From: Girardinichthys multiradiatus
Lineage: Eukaryota > Chordata > Actinopteri > Cyprinodontiformes > Goodeidae
Direction: 5' to 3'
Assembly (NCBI RefSeq): GCF_021462225.1
Contig: NC_061797.1
Coordinates: 39,148,147 to 39,212,146 of the forward strand
Length of the DNA: 64,000 nt
Both the position numbers and the translations under genes were made by a program. Shown here one piece after another: positions 35,437 to 48,086 of the stretch. The notes beneath the pieces were generated by a model, which did no database searches, was not told where the DNA came from, and was given only the letters and a program-made list of their open reading frames with translations. Position 1 is the stretch's first letter. Each line of letters opens with the position of its first letter.

Positions 35437-36660
35437 CACATATTGTTATTTATTTGCTTGAAACCTTCAAGAGAATAAATCAAACTCAGAACACAGAGTT
35501 AGTGGTTGGAGTTACATTCGGTGACTGATATACTGGATGGTTTTTACCTCTGATTATATGAGATATGTTGTGCTCTTGAGACTCAAGTCGCCAGACATCA
35601 AGTCCAATTGAACTCTTGGTTTTTAAAAAGTCTAACTTAGGGACTCGAGTCCCCATGTCTTGTTGAGGTACAATCTGCAAGATGGTCTAAAGCTTAGTGG
35701 TAAAGAACTACAAAATTTTATTTTGACAAAACTTTTAATTATAAGCAGAGTGAATGCTTTGCTATTGATACTATTTCAATGCCATGACATGGCAAAAGAG
35801 CACCACTTACACATTTTGCTGATAAGCCAATTAAATTGTGTTTTCTCCTTAGGGGGCTCTTTTAAAGGAAAAAAAGGCCTACTTGACCTGACATCAACAA
35901 TATTCTTTTCTTTATTAACAAGTCGCTGGCAATAATTAGGGTGATGATTGCCGGCGTAGGTGTTCGCTTTGATTGCACTGTTACAGATGAAAAGTGTCTC
36001 ATTGCTTTTCTTTGAGTCTGCTTGACTGGCGTTATTGCATGGGCAGTCCTTGCTGCTGTCTTTTCCTGCCTGTCAAAGTCATGAGAGGATCACTTTATCA
36101 TCGTTTGTCTGCCGTGTCTGACACTATTGAGTAGGAGGAAGCCCTTAGGGAAATGGGCCAGTCTGCTGTATTTGCTGTATGCTCTTTCTCTTTTTTTTTT
36201 TTTACTTAGTTGCTATCCTGGCTTTGTAAGGATTGTTGTTATGTTCTGTCAAATTGCTTGGTAAGGCTTGTCACGCCACTCACAATAACCAGCCGGACTA
36301 TCCTAATGTGGTTTAACTCAATATGATGGCTTGTCAAATCCACAGTACCACAAGGCTGCTCTGTGAGGGCTTGCTGTATTTTGCCATGAAACACATAATA
36401 GAGATTTTTTATCTTTTTGTTGCAATTTTCATTTACTCTACTCAAAGTGTAAACTATATCTACTGCTTTGAAAATAAATGTTTGGATGTAGATGATTTAT
36501 AGCAGCATTAATATTGACAACACATTTTATTATAGTTTTAGGCTAGGGGGAGCATATAGATATTGAGTAAAAGTGGACAGAAAACTGAGCCTAGAGGAAC
36601 CTCACATATGATCTTCTGCAAGGTTTTGTACTATGGCATTAGTGAAAAGTTATGTATAAA
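35437..36660. other. Intergenic; end of AAGTC-type repeat and a candidate non-coding element
   Basis: Positions 35570-35665 carry GACTCAAGTCGCC, CAAGTCCAATT and GGACTCGAGTCCCC, akin to the AAGTC repeat at 33110-33345, so the Tc1 copy may have landed inside one larger repeat. Positions 35935-36420 are complex and single-copy-like. No gene. Confidence 0.45.
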
Positions 36661-36720
<60 letters not shown>

Positions 36721-36740
36721 TTTATATATATATAAATATA
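36661..36740. repeat. (TA)n microsatellite
   Basis: An almost pure TA dinucleotide run at 36667-36711, then imperfect TA-rich sequence to about 36740. Confidence 0.95.
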
Positions 36741-37844
36741 TAGCTTAAGTAAATAAGTAAATTAACATCAGAGCAAACTTAGGTTCTCTGGAAAACAAAG
36801 CAATTTTGGAGTAACAAAGGCTCCAGAGTGAGAACAGACAGAGCATGTGTATGAAGATAAAAGCTTAATGATACCATATAATGGTATAGCCAGGTTCCAG
36901 TTATCTGAGGTTTGACTGGAGAAGCGTTTGCATGCATCTGTCCTAGCACAGGAGCATCATATATTACACACTGCTCTAGGCCAATACACAATGCAAAATT
37001 GATTAATATTTGCTTTCAAAATGACACGGCTTGATGCATTGGGGCTCTCCACATGGAAATGAACACTTTAAACGAGATGAATAGCTTCTATGGAGGATTG
37101 TAAAGTTCAAGCAACGGATTTGCATTTTTATATTACACGTTACTGATAATAAGCAAGGTAGAAGGAAGTAAATGCAATCCGTTTGTCAATGTACAATTCT
37201 TACATTAAAAAAATAGGTCTTATTAGCCTCTGGTAGCTGATAAGCTGAATTACTAGCTGCACTGAAAACGTATTGGACTGCATTTTGACTTCATAATGCA
37301 ATTTAGATGAAGATGAGCACAAGATAATTGATGACTCAGGTAGGAAGGTTAAGTGAATTCAGTCACATTATCATGGTTGTCATATGATAGCATATGATAT
37401 GTTTATGTGACTGCCAAAGAACAGGAGGTGTCTGGTGTCTCATTTCATCACAGAATTATGCCAGTTTGTCCAGTAGTTGTTTATTTCCCTGCACTGTTGC
37501 CCTGTTGCGTTGTACATATTGTAATTGTATTATTGCCAAGAGGTTTTACAATTCAGCTGAAGAGCCTCATCCCATGATGCCACATATCTGATACAAAAGG
37601 GCTGTCTCATCAAGATTTGATAAAAGTTGAGATAATTCTGCCGATATGCTTAATATGGAAACATGGCGATGGACCAGAGATGGTTCATCAGTCAACCAAA
37701 GTAATCATGAGATCTGAATTTCATTTTCTGTTAAAAGTTGTTTAATGAATGGGCAGCCTGACAGAAGGATTCATCCCACCCAGGAACAGCTCAGATAGAC
37801 TCCAAACTCCCCTGCTGCAACCAGGAACGTGACAAAAGAGGTAC
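36741..37844. other. Intergenic, nothing recognised
   Basis: No coding or repeat signature identified. Confidence 0.45.
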
Positions 37845-38640
37845 ACTGCCCTGCAAAAGTTTTCATACCCCTTTGACGTTTTCACACATCATATTACCTT
37901 ACAACCCCAAACTTCATTTTAAGTGATAGATCAAGTAGAGCACAAATGTGATATAAGAGGAAAATGAAACAAGGTTTTCAAATGTTTTTACAAATAACAA
38001 CCTGCAAAGGGTTGGGAGAATGTGTATTTTAAGCCCTTTTACTTGGATACCCCCTAAAAAATCTAGTGCAACCCATCACCTTTAGAGGTCTATTAGTAAA
38101 AGAATTCCACCTGTGTGTAATTTAAGCTCGGCATTAAGGCAGCTGTTCTGTGAAAGCCTCAGAGGTTTGTGAAGACATGGGAACACAGCAGACAGAGATA
38201 CAGTTATGGAGAAGATTAAAGCAGGGTTAGGTTATACAACATGGAGCACCATTGAATTCATCACCAAAAAGATAGAATGAGGTAACTTCCCTGCAATGGA
38301 TTGACGACCTGTCCAGGGTCTACCCTGCCTCTCGCCCCTAGACTGCTGGAGATGGGCCCCAGCTCCCCCGTGACCCACTATGGAATAAGCAGTATAAAAG
38401 ATGAATGAATCAAAGATAGAATGAGTATGCCACTGTAAAAGACATGGCTGTCCATGTAAAGTAGCAGGCCGGGCAAGAATAAGCAGCCAAGAGGCCCATG
38501 GTAACTCTGGAAGAGCAGCAGACATCAAACTTTGGTGGAGGAATATGTTTACATACATTATGTGCTCCTGTGATGGCCTTGGTGGGTGTGTTTTCTTTGT
38601 TTGAGGCAATGCAGGAACATATGCATTAGCTGGAATTTGG
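37845..38640 (+). mobile_element. Degenerate Tc1-like element, interrupted by a SINE
   Basis: The left terminus is CCCTGCAAAAGTTTTCATAC. Plus-strand blocks GTTCTGTGAAAGCCTCAGAG and AAGCAGCCAAGAGGCCCATG are the 5' part of the subfamily's transposase. A SINE copy lies at 38282-38411. The right half of the element is missing or unrecognisable. Confidence 0.75.
38282..38411 (+). mobile_element. 5'-truncated SINE with 14-bp target duplication
   Basis: It contains TGGATTGACGACCTGTCCAG, CTAGACTGCTGGAGATGGG and GACCCACTATGGAATAAGC and ends in a short GAAT repeat. The flanks AAAGATAGAATGAG at 38268-38281 and 38412-38425 are identical, the expected scar of LINE-assisted retroposition. Confidence 0.9.
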
Positions 38641-38762
38641 CAGGGAACATCTAGATTGGATATTTAGCCTTAAAATAACTTCATACATCAAACTGCAGTT
38701 AGTTTCATATTATTATCTTCAAAATGAAAATGGCTTTTGAATCCATTCCCAGTGACCCAGGT
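38641..38762. other. Spacer before tetranucleotide array
   Basis: Short AT-rich stretch with no feature. Confidence 0.5.
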
Positions 38763-38763
38763 T

Positions 38764-38857
<94 letters not shown>
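38763..38857 (+). repeat. (TCAA)n microsatellite, about 23 units
   Basis: A perfect run of the 4-base unit ATCA/TCAA over about 94 bp with no spacers. It is a simple repeat, not a CRISPR array. Confidence 0.97.
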
Positions 38858-41800
38858 TAACAGGTTTGGGGTTTTGTTGGGTCCTATCTCAAAAGTCTAG
38901 AAGGTGACTGCTATAAAAAGATGTTAGAAGTACAAGTTCAAAAAGATAATTCAGGGGAATTTATAAAAACCACCAGCAGTGGTTCATATAAATGCATTTT
39001 TGAAGTCATGCTTCCAACATCTCAGATCAAGTGATCTTTTTTTAAGATAAGAAGCACTGCAAGTATCAGACACCAGATATTCTTCAATAGCTGGTGCGAT
39101 ATGAGTAATGAGGAAGAGCATATGTTGCATGAAGCTGCTGCGTGAGAAAGATGATACCGCCCAAACAAAACACAATATATGTGTAATTTAATAGGTGCCA
39201 TATGTTGACCATACATATAAGACCTCCCATCTCTTGGCTGAAGTAAAAAATGAAATCAAATATCACAAATGAGAAGAGGAATTTAAATTAAAACAATTAA
39301 CTGGAATGCAACACACACATTTTTTTGAATGGGGACATTTTTATGTTTCCTCAGTCATTTTTTCCCCTTAAACTCCTTAGCAGCTCATTAGAGTGTGGTC
39401 CATGGTAAAAACTTGGCCAGGACCTCAGGTGCTAAAATGCTTTTGGTTCTGGCAAACAGGCCAGAAGCAGCAGGAGAGTAAGTCTCCTCCTGCGCTCCAC
39501 CACTGTTTCATGAAACTGCAGATATATGTGTGCTACACACTTATTTCCAAATGGGCACACATTTTATGTTCTGCACTACATCTTAGCATCATTTAACACC
39601 TCCTTTCTGTAAATGCAAACAGTAAACAGTTTCTCCCACACATGAAGCATAAACCAGCCCATGCCTTTAAGACGTAGTTAAGACATACAAGAGAATGCCC
39701 CACAAAATGGACACGCTCTCCCTATGTTATCCAGTATCCATATCTAATAAGAATGTTATTTTTTCCAATTAAATTGGCATAAAATCTCCCAGAAGACTAA
39801 TGCAGGTTTAATTTAATTTGCTACAACTGCTGTGGCAATTGTAGTCAAACTGTTTTTTGTTGGGATCGGATCCTGGCAAGGACAAGAGAGCGGTTGAGGC
39901 CATGTGCTGCAGTTGAGCCATAAATCTCCATCATTTTAACAAGAACCGACAGGAACCAATTTGTGAGATTTATGTTTTTTTCTTTTTTTTTTCCTCTTGT
40001 TCTCTCAAATATGAATGAAGAACAGACATATCTGTGAAGCAGTGATGAGTGCCCTAAATCCAATCAGAGTGGAAAATGAATTTTAACGGGCTTGTCGTTA
40101 CAGTTTAAGCCTCATAAGGAACTACTCCCTCTGTCATGTTAATTTAATTCCCTGTCACGATGATCTCGGCAGAATGCAGAAACTTCCCACTCATAAAACA
40201 GGCCTTTAAGGGCAAGCGTTGCATGTTTGAGAGGAAAAGATATGTCCTCTAATTGAATAATAAACAATGTCTAAATTGCATTATAGTCCTTTAGAGTGAT
40301 TGGATTAGGAAGGGGGAAAAATGCAAGCAAACCTCATAATAATAGCATATAAAGAAATGGATTGGGAGCGGTATGCTAGTCATTGATGGAACAGGAAGAG
40401 TCTGTGCTGTAGTGGTGTATGCCACTTTCACCCTGCCTTGTCTGGAGTTAAGGTTTCACAGTCTGGCAATTGAGCATGGACAAGCTCGCCAACATTTGGG
40501 TGCAAACATGTGAACTGCGAGTCAAAACATGCAAAATTGTCAGGTACTGTATATATGGAAAACCTCCTTTTTCTCAGGCTCCTGCTCAGGAGCTAATATT
40601 AGCTAATAATATTACATCATGATCTATAAAATATTTATTATTTCAGGGTTCAGAAAATTATATTAAAGATAAAAGGGTTTCTGGGCCTAATTATTTAAAT
40701 CCATCTCTCATGACAGAGGATGTGTTTTTATTTTTTTTTCTTCCAAAGGAAAAGGAAAATCACAAAACCATTTAACAATGTTAACACATTGAGGTGGAAG
40801 AAAATGTGAAGTGCTCAATCCGATCATTACGCTCGGGGGGTCGTATAAATGTGGTGGAAATAAATCAATGAAGGGAATGCACCAACTTTAATTTCAGCAA
40901 ACCAACTAATTTACTCAAGTCAAACAAAGTCTGCTGAAAGGATATGATCATGCCCTCAGATAGAAAGGTAGTTTTGCAATTATCCTGCCTTTTTCGCCAC
41001 TTTAATATGCATAAGTGAAAACAAGCCATGACATATTGTGGTGAACACTAACACACCAGATCTGCTCATATTTTCCATTAAAATTTGCTTTGATTCAAAA
41101 TTCTCAAAAAATATAATTGATGGACATATTAGACCTGGCCACAAATACAGCTAAAGGCATCCAGAATATTATTTTTCTGACTTTGAAGTACAGCCCAGAA
41201 AAGAATGTTTGCATCTGCATCTGTCAATACGTTAACTTATTATTTTGTAATTCAAAAACCTTTTAAAACATACCATGAATAGTTAACTTTATATGTTGGA
41301 TAATGTGTTAAATGCATTTTTTTTTCTATAGAACAATTAAACATTTGAAACCTTAATAGTGAAAGCTTAAGATCATTTTATCTACAAGGATAGTTTGTTT
41401 GAAGTTCTTGGTCTCTTTCTAAATCTAACGTGGCTGAAAAAAATAGTACAATTCATTTTTCTTATTGGGTTTTTAGTCTGATGTGGCAGCACGTTTCTGA
41501 AAGGCTGCTTCTGATTGGCTGATCTGGGCCCTCATGATGACTCCTTCCCTCAGAAATTGCTGGCTTACAAAGCAGCTGATTTCTGAGCCCACCACAGAAC
41601 AAAGCTGGTTGTTTTTGTTTTGTTTGCTACTGTAATCTAATTAAGTGTAAACACGTGGTTCAGAAGTGAATCACTACTTGGACATCCAAGCAGCTGAACC
41701 AGAACCAACTGCCTTTCAATCTCCAACAATCTTCCATGCGGACAGAACCGTTGAACGGAGGTAAAGGAGCCCCAGTTGAGTTGAAAGAAACTCAAGTTGA

Positions 41801-41990
41801 TTCTGAGAAAATAAGTGATTCCAAAACCTTGAATTCCTCAATTTTTACCTTTTCCAAACTCTATCTCTTAAATTAACATTACACAACAGAACTTAGAATT
41901 CTAGGACAAAAAGCTTCTTTCTTTAAACTCTTGAACGACCAGTAAATTTTTGATAAGGACATTTACTTTTCCTTCCCATAGAAAGTACTC
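38858..41990. other. Gene-free tract
   Basis: No exon, RNA or named repeat is supported. Complex, non-repetitive sequence at about 40080-40560 may be regulatory, but I cannot test it. Confidence 0.4.
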
Positions 41991-42446
41991 CTGGATCAGT
42001 GCTTCTGTGTTCTTTTTGTGTCTCTGCTCTGTTTTCTCAAACTCCCAGTCGGTCGTGGCAGATGGCTGCTCACACTGAGCCTGGTTCTGCTGGAGGTTTC
42101 TTCCTGTTAAAAGGGAGTTTTTCCTCTCCACTGTCGCTACATGCATGCTCAATATGAGGGATTGCTGCAAAGTCAACGCCAGTGACTGTCCACTGTATCT
42201 ACATGCTCATCCGGGAGGAGGGAATGCTGCAAGTCACTGACTCGATGCAACCTGCTGGGTTTCCTTAGATAGAAAAACTTTTTATCCAATTTGAATAAAA
42301 AGCTAACTCCGACTGCACTGTTCAATGGCTAGGATTAATTGTAATGTATGTACCTGACTGTTGTGAAGTGCCTTGAGACAACATGTGTTGTGAATTGGCG
42401 CTATATAAATAAAACTGAATTGAATTGAATTGACTTACCAAGTCAG
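41990..42446 (+). mobile_element. LINE (L2-type) 3' UTR fragment with TTGAA tail
   Basis: It contains CTGGTTCTGCTGGAGGTTTC, GGGAGTTTTTCCTCTCCACT and AAGTGCCTTGAGACAACATG, then GGCGCTATATAAATAAAACT and a (TTGAA)n end. This is the familiar 3' end of fish L2-like retrotransposons; no coding part is included. Confidence 0.75.
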
Positions 42447-44483
42447 AGCTTTAATCAGTTTAAATAATGTTGCGAATGGTGAGTTTCTATAAATAAAACC
42501 TCCCCTTATCTGTAGTAGTACCAAATTAAATCCTCACAAAATAGACCTTGGGTTAATCAATAATGAAATAAAATAATTTATTACATTAATTATTAGTGTT
42601 TTTCCCCAAAATGTCTTGACTGAACTGTATTCATTTTATTGATGTTGAGGAGATCTTAATCTGAGAAATATTTAGGAATTTTCTTGCATTGTTATATGTG
42701 TTGTAAAGTCCTGATGATTACATCAACGATATAGCTAAACAACTGCTACATTATCTTTAGACTTTAAATCTGGTTACATTTCAGATGTTTTGCTTTCTCA
42801 AACAGTGCATCTTGACCACGGAGTCTTCGTTTTCCCACTGGAGGAGTTAAAGCAGACGACCTGACAGAGTGAATGCCTCAGCTCTGCTCACCCAGCATGC
42901 CTTGTCGTGCATGGCGTAATCTGATAATATCAATCATAATTGTGTTAGATGTAATCCATCTGACTTTCAGTTTGTCAGGGTCAGGGTAGGAAGCAAGGCC
43001 CCACTTGCCATCAATTATCAGACATAAGAGAGTAAGAGGATGGAGCTCTCTATAAATAATATGGTGTGGCCCCGGCGCTGGCGGATCGATGCCGTACAGT
43101 TCTACTGTCATGGCTTTAATGGCAGCTGGCTTTCTTGGCTGGGTGGATCAATAGCGTGTCTCCTCAGGGCTCAGTCTGGGTCCAGGTCACGCCTGGTGAC
43201 AGGGGCGTAAATGACACCTCTGTTGTGATTGGAAAAATGCGAGCCTTTTGGGTTATTTAGTGCCACCACTGGGTGTTTTTGCTTTTTTCTGGCCGAGCCT
43301 GTGGTGGGACACCTGTTGGGATGAGTCAGACATTTCTCTTATAATCTACTGCAGCTCACAGTAAGCATTTCTTATTTTTGATTGCAAGCAATTATAAATA
43401 TATATGCATGTTTTTTTTTTTTTTTAGCTTTTCCTTGTTTCTAGGTTATGCAAACAGGGATGACGGGCTGTTTAAAATTCTAAACCAGCTGGTCTAAAGT
43501 GATGTCTAATTGAAAAACATGAAGAACCACAGTGGCTCAGTTTGAATGTCAATGGATGTAAGAATGACAGGCAACACAGCAGGCAACCAGGCCAGAATAG
43601 CTTGGCCAAGACTTACGAGACACATAAACAAACACAAACAATCCGTGTTTACATGGAAACACAGACATGGAGCCAAACTAGGTGGCATAAAGTACAAAAC
43701 AGCAGTGTACACATAAAACCAAAAATGACAGGGGAAGATGGTCAAAGTGTTTTGTCCTCAAAGAAACGCAAGCAGACCCATGAAACCAAGATGTCTGCCA
43801 TAAAAACACAGTTCTTGTTGCATGAAAATATCTGTAACAGTTCGTTAACTTCTAAGTGCTCCTCCTTCGAAAGAAAACAGGGATGAATCATTAATGTGAA
43901 GGTTCTAAAGGGGGGATGGGAAAAATAAAAAAAATAAACAACCTATTATTATAACTGGTTCTCAAATGTCATGTGAAAATACTGCAGCAGCTCCTTATGG
44001 GTGAACCAATAGCAGCAAGACACGAGTTGTTTGTGTCACAGAGAGGCCACAGAGCTGACACAAATCTGTCCATTTTTATGGGTGAAGTAGCCTGACCGAA
44101 AGAGCTAGTGTGTGAGAAGTAAGCTCTGATTGTAATTAACAGAGATATGGATCAGGAGCCAACTGAGACTCAGCCCAGTTTTATGCACTTTCTGACTCTA
44201 GAGCTGGACAGCATAAGAAATGAGATGGTCTAATTTTTACAATATAGAGATTTGGTGCTTTGTTTTAGTTACACAAACACTAATTGTAATAACATAGCTT
44301 TTAGCAAAACACTGGTGGTGGGATAGTGAGGACGCAGTTCAGGCGACTAAGGGGAATGGGAATGAGCCTCATAAAGAGACAAAGATGACAAGGGCAGGGA
44401 GAAAAGAAAAAAGGTGGCAATCCAGAGAAATAACGACAATTACAAAGGTAATGACAAACGCATGAAAAAAAAAAATAGATACA
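42447..44483. other. Gene-free tract; candidate conserved block at 42880-43340
   Basis: The 42880-43340 block is GC-richer and contains TAATCTGATAATATCAATCA, CCATCAATTATCAG and TTTAATGGCAGCTGG, strings typical of homeodomain and bHLH binding clusters. No gene is supported. Confidence 0.4.
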
Positions 44484-45180
44484 TTCAATAGATTAGGTAC
44501 ACCTGTTCAATTGCTTGTTGCTACAAATAGCAAATTAGTCAATCACATAGCCCACCTTAATGCTTCTAAAGTGGACAATAACAGATGTTGCCTTGAATCT
44601 CGATTTCAGCGATGACACTCAGATGGTAGGCTCAGAAATGAATGAAGTTAATATGAAACATGGATCCATCCTGCCTGCCTCCAACAGTTCATGCTGGTGT
44701 TGGTAGTGTAATGGTGTGGGGATATCTTCTTGGTGCACTTTGGTTTTTCTTAGTACCAACTTAACATTGTTTAAACACCACAACTTTCTGATTGTTGTTG
44801 CTGAACATGTCGATCCCTTTATGATCACACTGTACCCATCTTCTGATGACTACTTCCAGCAGGATAATGCATCATGTCATGAAGATCAAATCAATTCAAG
44901 CGGGTTTGTGTTCACTGTACTTGAAAGGCCTTCACAGTCACCAGATTTCAACCTAATTGCTCAACTTTGGGATGTAATGGAACGGCAGACTCACATCATG
45001 GATACGCAGTTAATAAATCAGCAGCAATTGCATGCTGTCATGTGAATGGGGTCCAAATTCTGAGATCATATGTTTTTGACACCTTTTTGAATCTTTACTA
45101 TAAGAAATTAAAGCAGTTCTGGAGGCAAAAGGGGGATCAACCTAGTACTAGAAAAGTGTACCTAATAAAGTGACAAGTGA
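44484..45180 (+). mobile_element. Internally deleted Tc1-like element with ATTAGGTACACCTG ends
   Basis: The left terminus ATTAGGTACACCTGTTCAAT is mirrored by GTGTACCTAATAAAGTG on the right. Plus-strand coding traces include TTCCAGCAGGATAATGC (QQDNA-type) and SPDFNLIAQLWDVMERQ. The N-terminal DNA-binding region is deleted, and the Glu of the usual PIE motif reads as Ala (LIAQLW). Dead element. Confidence 0.85.
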
Positions 45181-46164
45181 GTGTAATATCATACAGATGC
45201 TTATGAATTAGAGTTAAAGATAATGTATTCTATCAGCTTCCTTATACAAACATGCAGTGTGAAAATGAAGAAGCTGAAAAGTTGTTTTGTACCTGAAAGA
45301 CCACAGCAGCCTGGCACAGTTTGCAGCATGCCTTGTCCACACTTAAAGTAAGATGTCCAGGTGTAAATTCAGAGAATCGTCTTTAAAAAGGTTACTGTGA
45401 ATGAAAAAAGCTGTGTAAATAAAGTTTAAATCTTTGCTCCAGAGGCTACACTCATTGTCCATTGACCTCTTTCAGAAAGAAGTAATTGAGAGCAGGGTCT
45501 ACTGTTGTGCTGTCACCATCAGCCACTCTGGGCCTGGGTCTGCCCTGTAAAGAATAAAGCTTCCTCTGGGCCACTTTTCCCCTCAGATGGGCACAGCTGG
45601 TGGGAGATCTGCCACCTATTTGCGGGGTTACATACCCCCCTCCTCCACAGTTTCAGCCACCTCTTGACCGGCACCTTCAGTGTGGAGCATGGAGCTCACT
45701 CCTGACAGAACGAGCGGAGGGCGGGAGAGTTCAGGCACTGGAGGACCACCACAGTGAGCACTGTTGAGCTCGTATCTTCACTTAGAGATGTGTTGATGCC
45801 ACTCCCATTTCTACATTGTGGGATCTCCCATAGAGGCCATAGGACATACTGGCTTAAATAACACGACCATCCAACAAGGCAATGAAGTCATCTCTGCAAG
45901 GTCTGGACCTAAGGGTGGTTTGCCTTTTGATATTGCCTCCACCTGGCTAACATTTTACATGACCTGCGAGATGAATCCAGGCAAAAAAGGACTCAGGTCT
46001 TAAAAACATTACTAGAGAACTGTGGAGTAGAACCAAACAACTGTTTCATGCTTCATGCTTCTGCGGTGACAATCTTTTACCAAAAAGACAAAAGAGCTAC
46101 AAAGGGGCTTCCTTTGACTTTGAGGGTCTGTGTGTGTGTGAGCAGGTTAAAAAAAAAAGTGTAC
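45181..46164. other. Intergenic, nothing certain
   Basis: Moderately GC-rich at 45480-45960. No splice-supported coding frame or known repeat seen. Confidence 0.4.
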
Positions 46165-46362
46165 CTCCATGTCATGGATTGCTGGAGCCGAGCAGGATAA
46201 TGGTGAGATGAAAATGGTTTTAATAATGAATCTTAAACCAGAACTTACAAAGAGCACAGTGATGAGCAACTGGCAGGTAACAGATTCAGGCAGGAAAACC
46301 ACACAAGGAAACTGATGGGTAGCAAACAGGGTAGTTATCAAGAGGAACTGGTGACAACCAAT

Positions 46363-47684
46363 CAAGGTTTTAATAGTTTTGCAATTATCATTAGTTTTTA
46401 TTTTTATTTAGTTTGGACTTCACATTTTTAATTCTATTTTAGTTTTAAGTAGTTTTAATTAGAATTTGTTTGATAGTTTAGTTTAGTTTTTAGTTTTTGA
46501 AAATGCTTGGTTTCAATTTAGTTTTTATTATTTTCAGTTATAGTTTCAGTCTTTTTTCTGAAATCAAATCCAGGGACATTTCCAGCTCAGATATTAAAAT
46601 AAATAAATTTTATCAAGATATAATGAAAACATTGGTACAGTCACAGTTTCATTTATTTTAAAATATTTATTCATAATTAAACTATAAAAATCGAGTGTAA
46701 TAGCAGGAAAGTAAATCTACACTGTTGTTAGCATTTCCTAAGAGAAAAAAAAAAAAAAATAAATAGAAATTGTAATGTCTGTCTTCTTTGCTGGTTGGGG
46801 GCTACACAGAATTATTCCAAGGGCCACAGATGGTTTCCGGGCCACACTTTAGACATCTCTGCTTTACTGCAACAGACTCTCCCCATCTTATTGAGCTTCA
46901 GCTACCTCTTTTCTTCCTATTTAATGTTGTTCATTCATAAAAACTTGATTTATTAGCATTTGTGTCTTCACCTTTAGTAAAACAAAACACATCCAAGACT
47001 TTTTTTTTTTTTTTTTTACCATTTTTTTGAATGTTCATCACAGCCAGGATCAGCCCAGTCCAAGACAGCGCACACAGCTCTTCTTCTTCTACTCTGTCTA
47101 TAACGTTACAGCAGTTGTTGCGCGCAACATGCTCACTCGCGCTTTCTACCCCCGTCTACTGTAGTAAGTCTACACACGACATTTCTCGATCATAAAATGC
47201 TAAAATTAGGGACATTTCCAGGGACAGCTTTAGCCAGGGACAGGTAATCTAAATCGGGGACATCTGGTCATCCTACACTACAAGACATTTGATTTTATCT
47301 AAAACGCAGTCATATTCAAAGTAATCCCAATTTGGGCTCTGGCACTTTATCCCAAGTTTTGACATGACGCTAGGTGTGGACGGACCGCTCAGATGACTTG
47401 ACTGACATACCCGCCATCTTTGGTGGAATGCGGCACAGCAAGAAAAAAAACAAAAACAACCCGAGACTAAACTTCATACTTGTGCATGAGACACACAAAT
47501 GAAAACTAAGCACATTATCTCTATAAATGCAATTAGTTTTTGTTAATTTTGTGAACACTCATTACAGTTTCAGTTAGTTTTTGTTGTTTTGCAAAGTCTC
47601 ATTTTTATTTTTATTTCAGTTAACAAAAATGTTTTTTTACTAGTTTTTGTTATTTCGTTAGTTTTTGTTAACGATAATACCCTG
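46363..47684. mobile_element. hAT-like non-autonomous element inside the solo LTR
   Basis: It is flanked by CAACCAAT at 46355-46362 and 47685-47692, an 8-bp duplication as made by hAT transposases. The ends CAAGGTTTTAATAG and (reverse complement) CAGGGTATTATCG form a weak terminal inverted repeat. The ends are very T-rich with AGTTTTTGTTA motifs. The interior holds a 116-bp composite segment at 46792-46907. No transposase is present. Confidence 0.65.
46792..46907 (+). repeat. Composite hAT-end/Tc1 segment, copy 1
   Basis: These 116 bp match 50228-50343 with three substitutions. They comprise a hAT terminus (GGGCCACACTTTAGACATCT), its target site and about 40 bp of Tc1 transposase sequence (TTATTGAGCTTCAGCTACCT). 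Confidence 0.9.
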
Positions 47685-48086
47685 CAACCAATGAAAACCA
47701 GAGAGTTTAAACACATAGGGAAGTGGAGTATGAACTGAGGAGAATAATCAGGGAGAGAATCAGGAGCAGCTGGTGGAAGAAAGACTGAGGAATACAGAGG
47801 AAGACTGACTATTTAACACAAATGAGCAGGGGGTGCAGGGGGGTAACAGAACACATCTAAATGACTTGAAGCAAGTAAGCAATGAGACTAGCTTAAGAAC
47901 ATTAACAAGGGGAGCCAGAACAATAAGGAAAATATAAACACACCCAACACATCGAACCAGGGAAGTAACAAACCTCTAAACAACAGAATGAATTTAATGA
48001 ACTGAAAGTGCAGAACATGGCAGTGAGGAAAAGTAAATAGAACTCAAAACTCAAAATCTCAAACACAGGCAGGTCATGACACTCCA

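Larger units (their letters stand above)
46170..48081. mobile_element. Probable solo LTR (TG...CA) interrupted by a hAT-like element
   Basis: The sequence starts TGTCATGG and ends TCATGACA and is flanked by the same 5 bases, CTCCA, at 46165-46169 and 48082-48086. Without the inserted element (46363-47684 plus its 8-bp duplication) it is about 580 bp. TG...CA ends plus a 5-bp target duplication are the marks of an LTR left by homologous recombination. No coding sequence is inside. A short-terminal-repeat DNA element is the alternative. Confidence 0.6.

Noticed and set aside
38763..38857. CRISPR-like array
   Set aside because: It is a spacer-free tetranucleotide microsatellite in a vertebrate genome.
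42878..43111. 77-codon minus-strand frame as a gene
   Set aside because: No family motif; it lies in a motif-dense non-coding block and is short enough to be chance.
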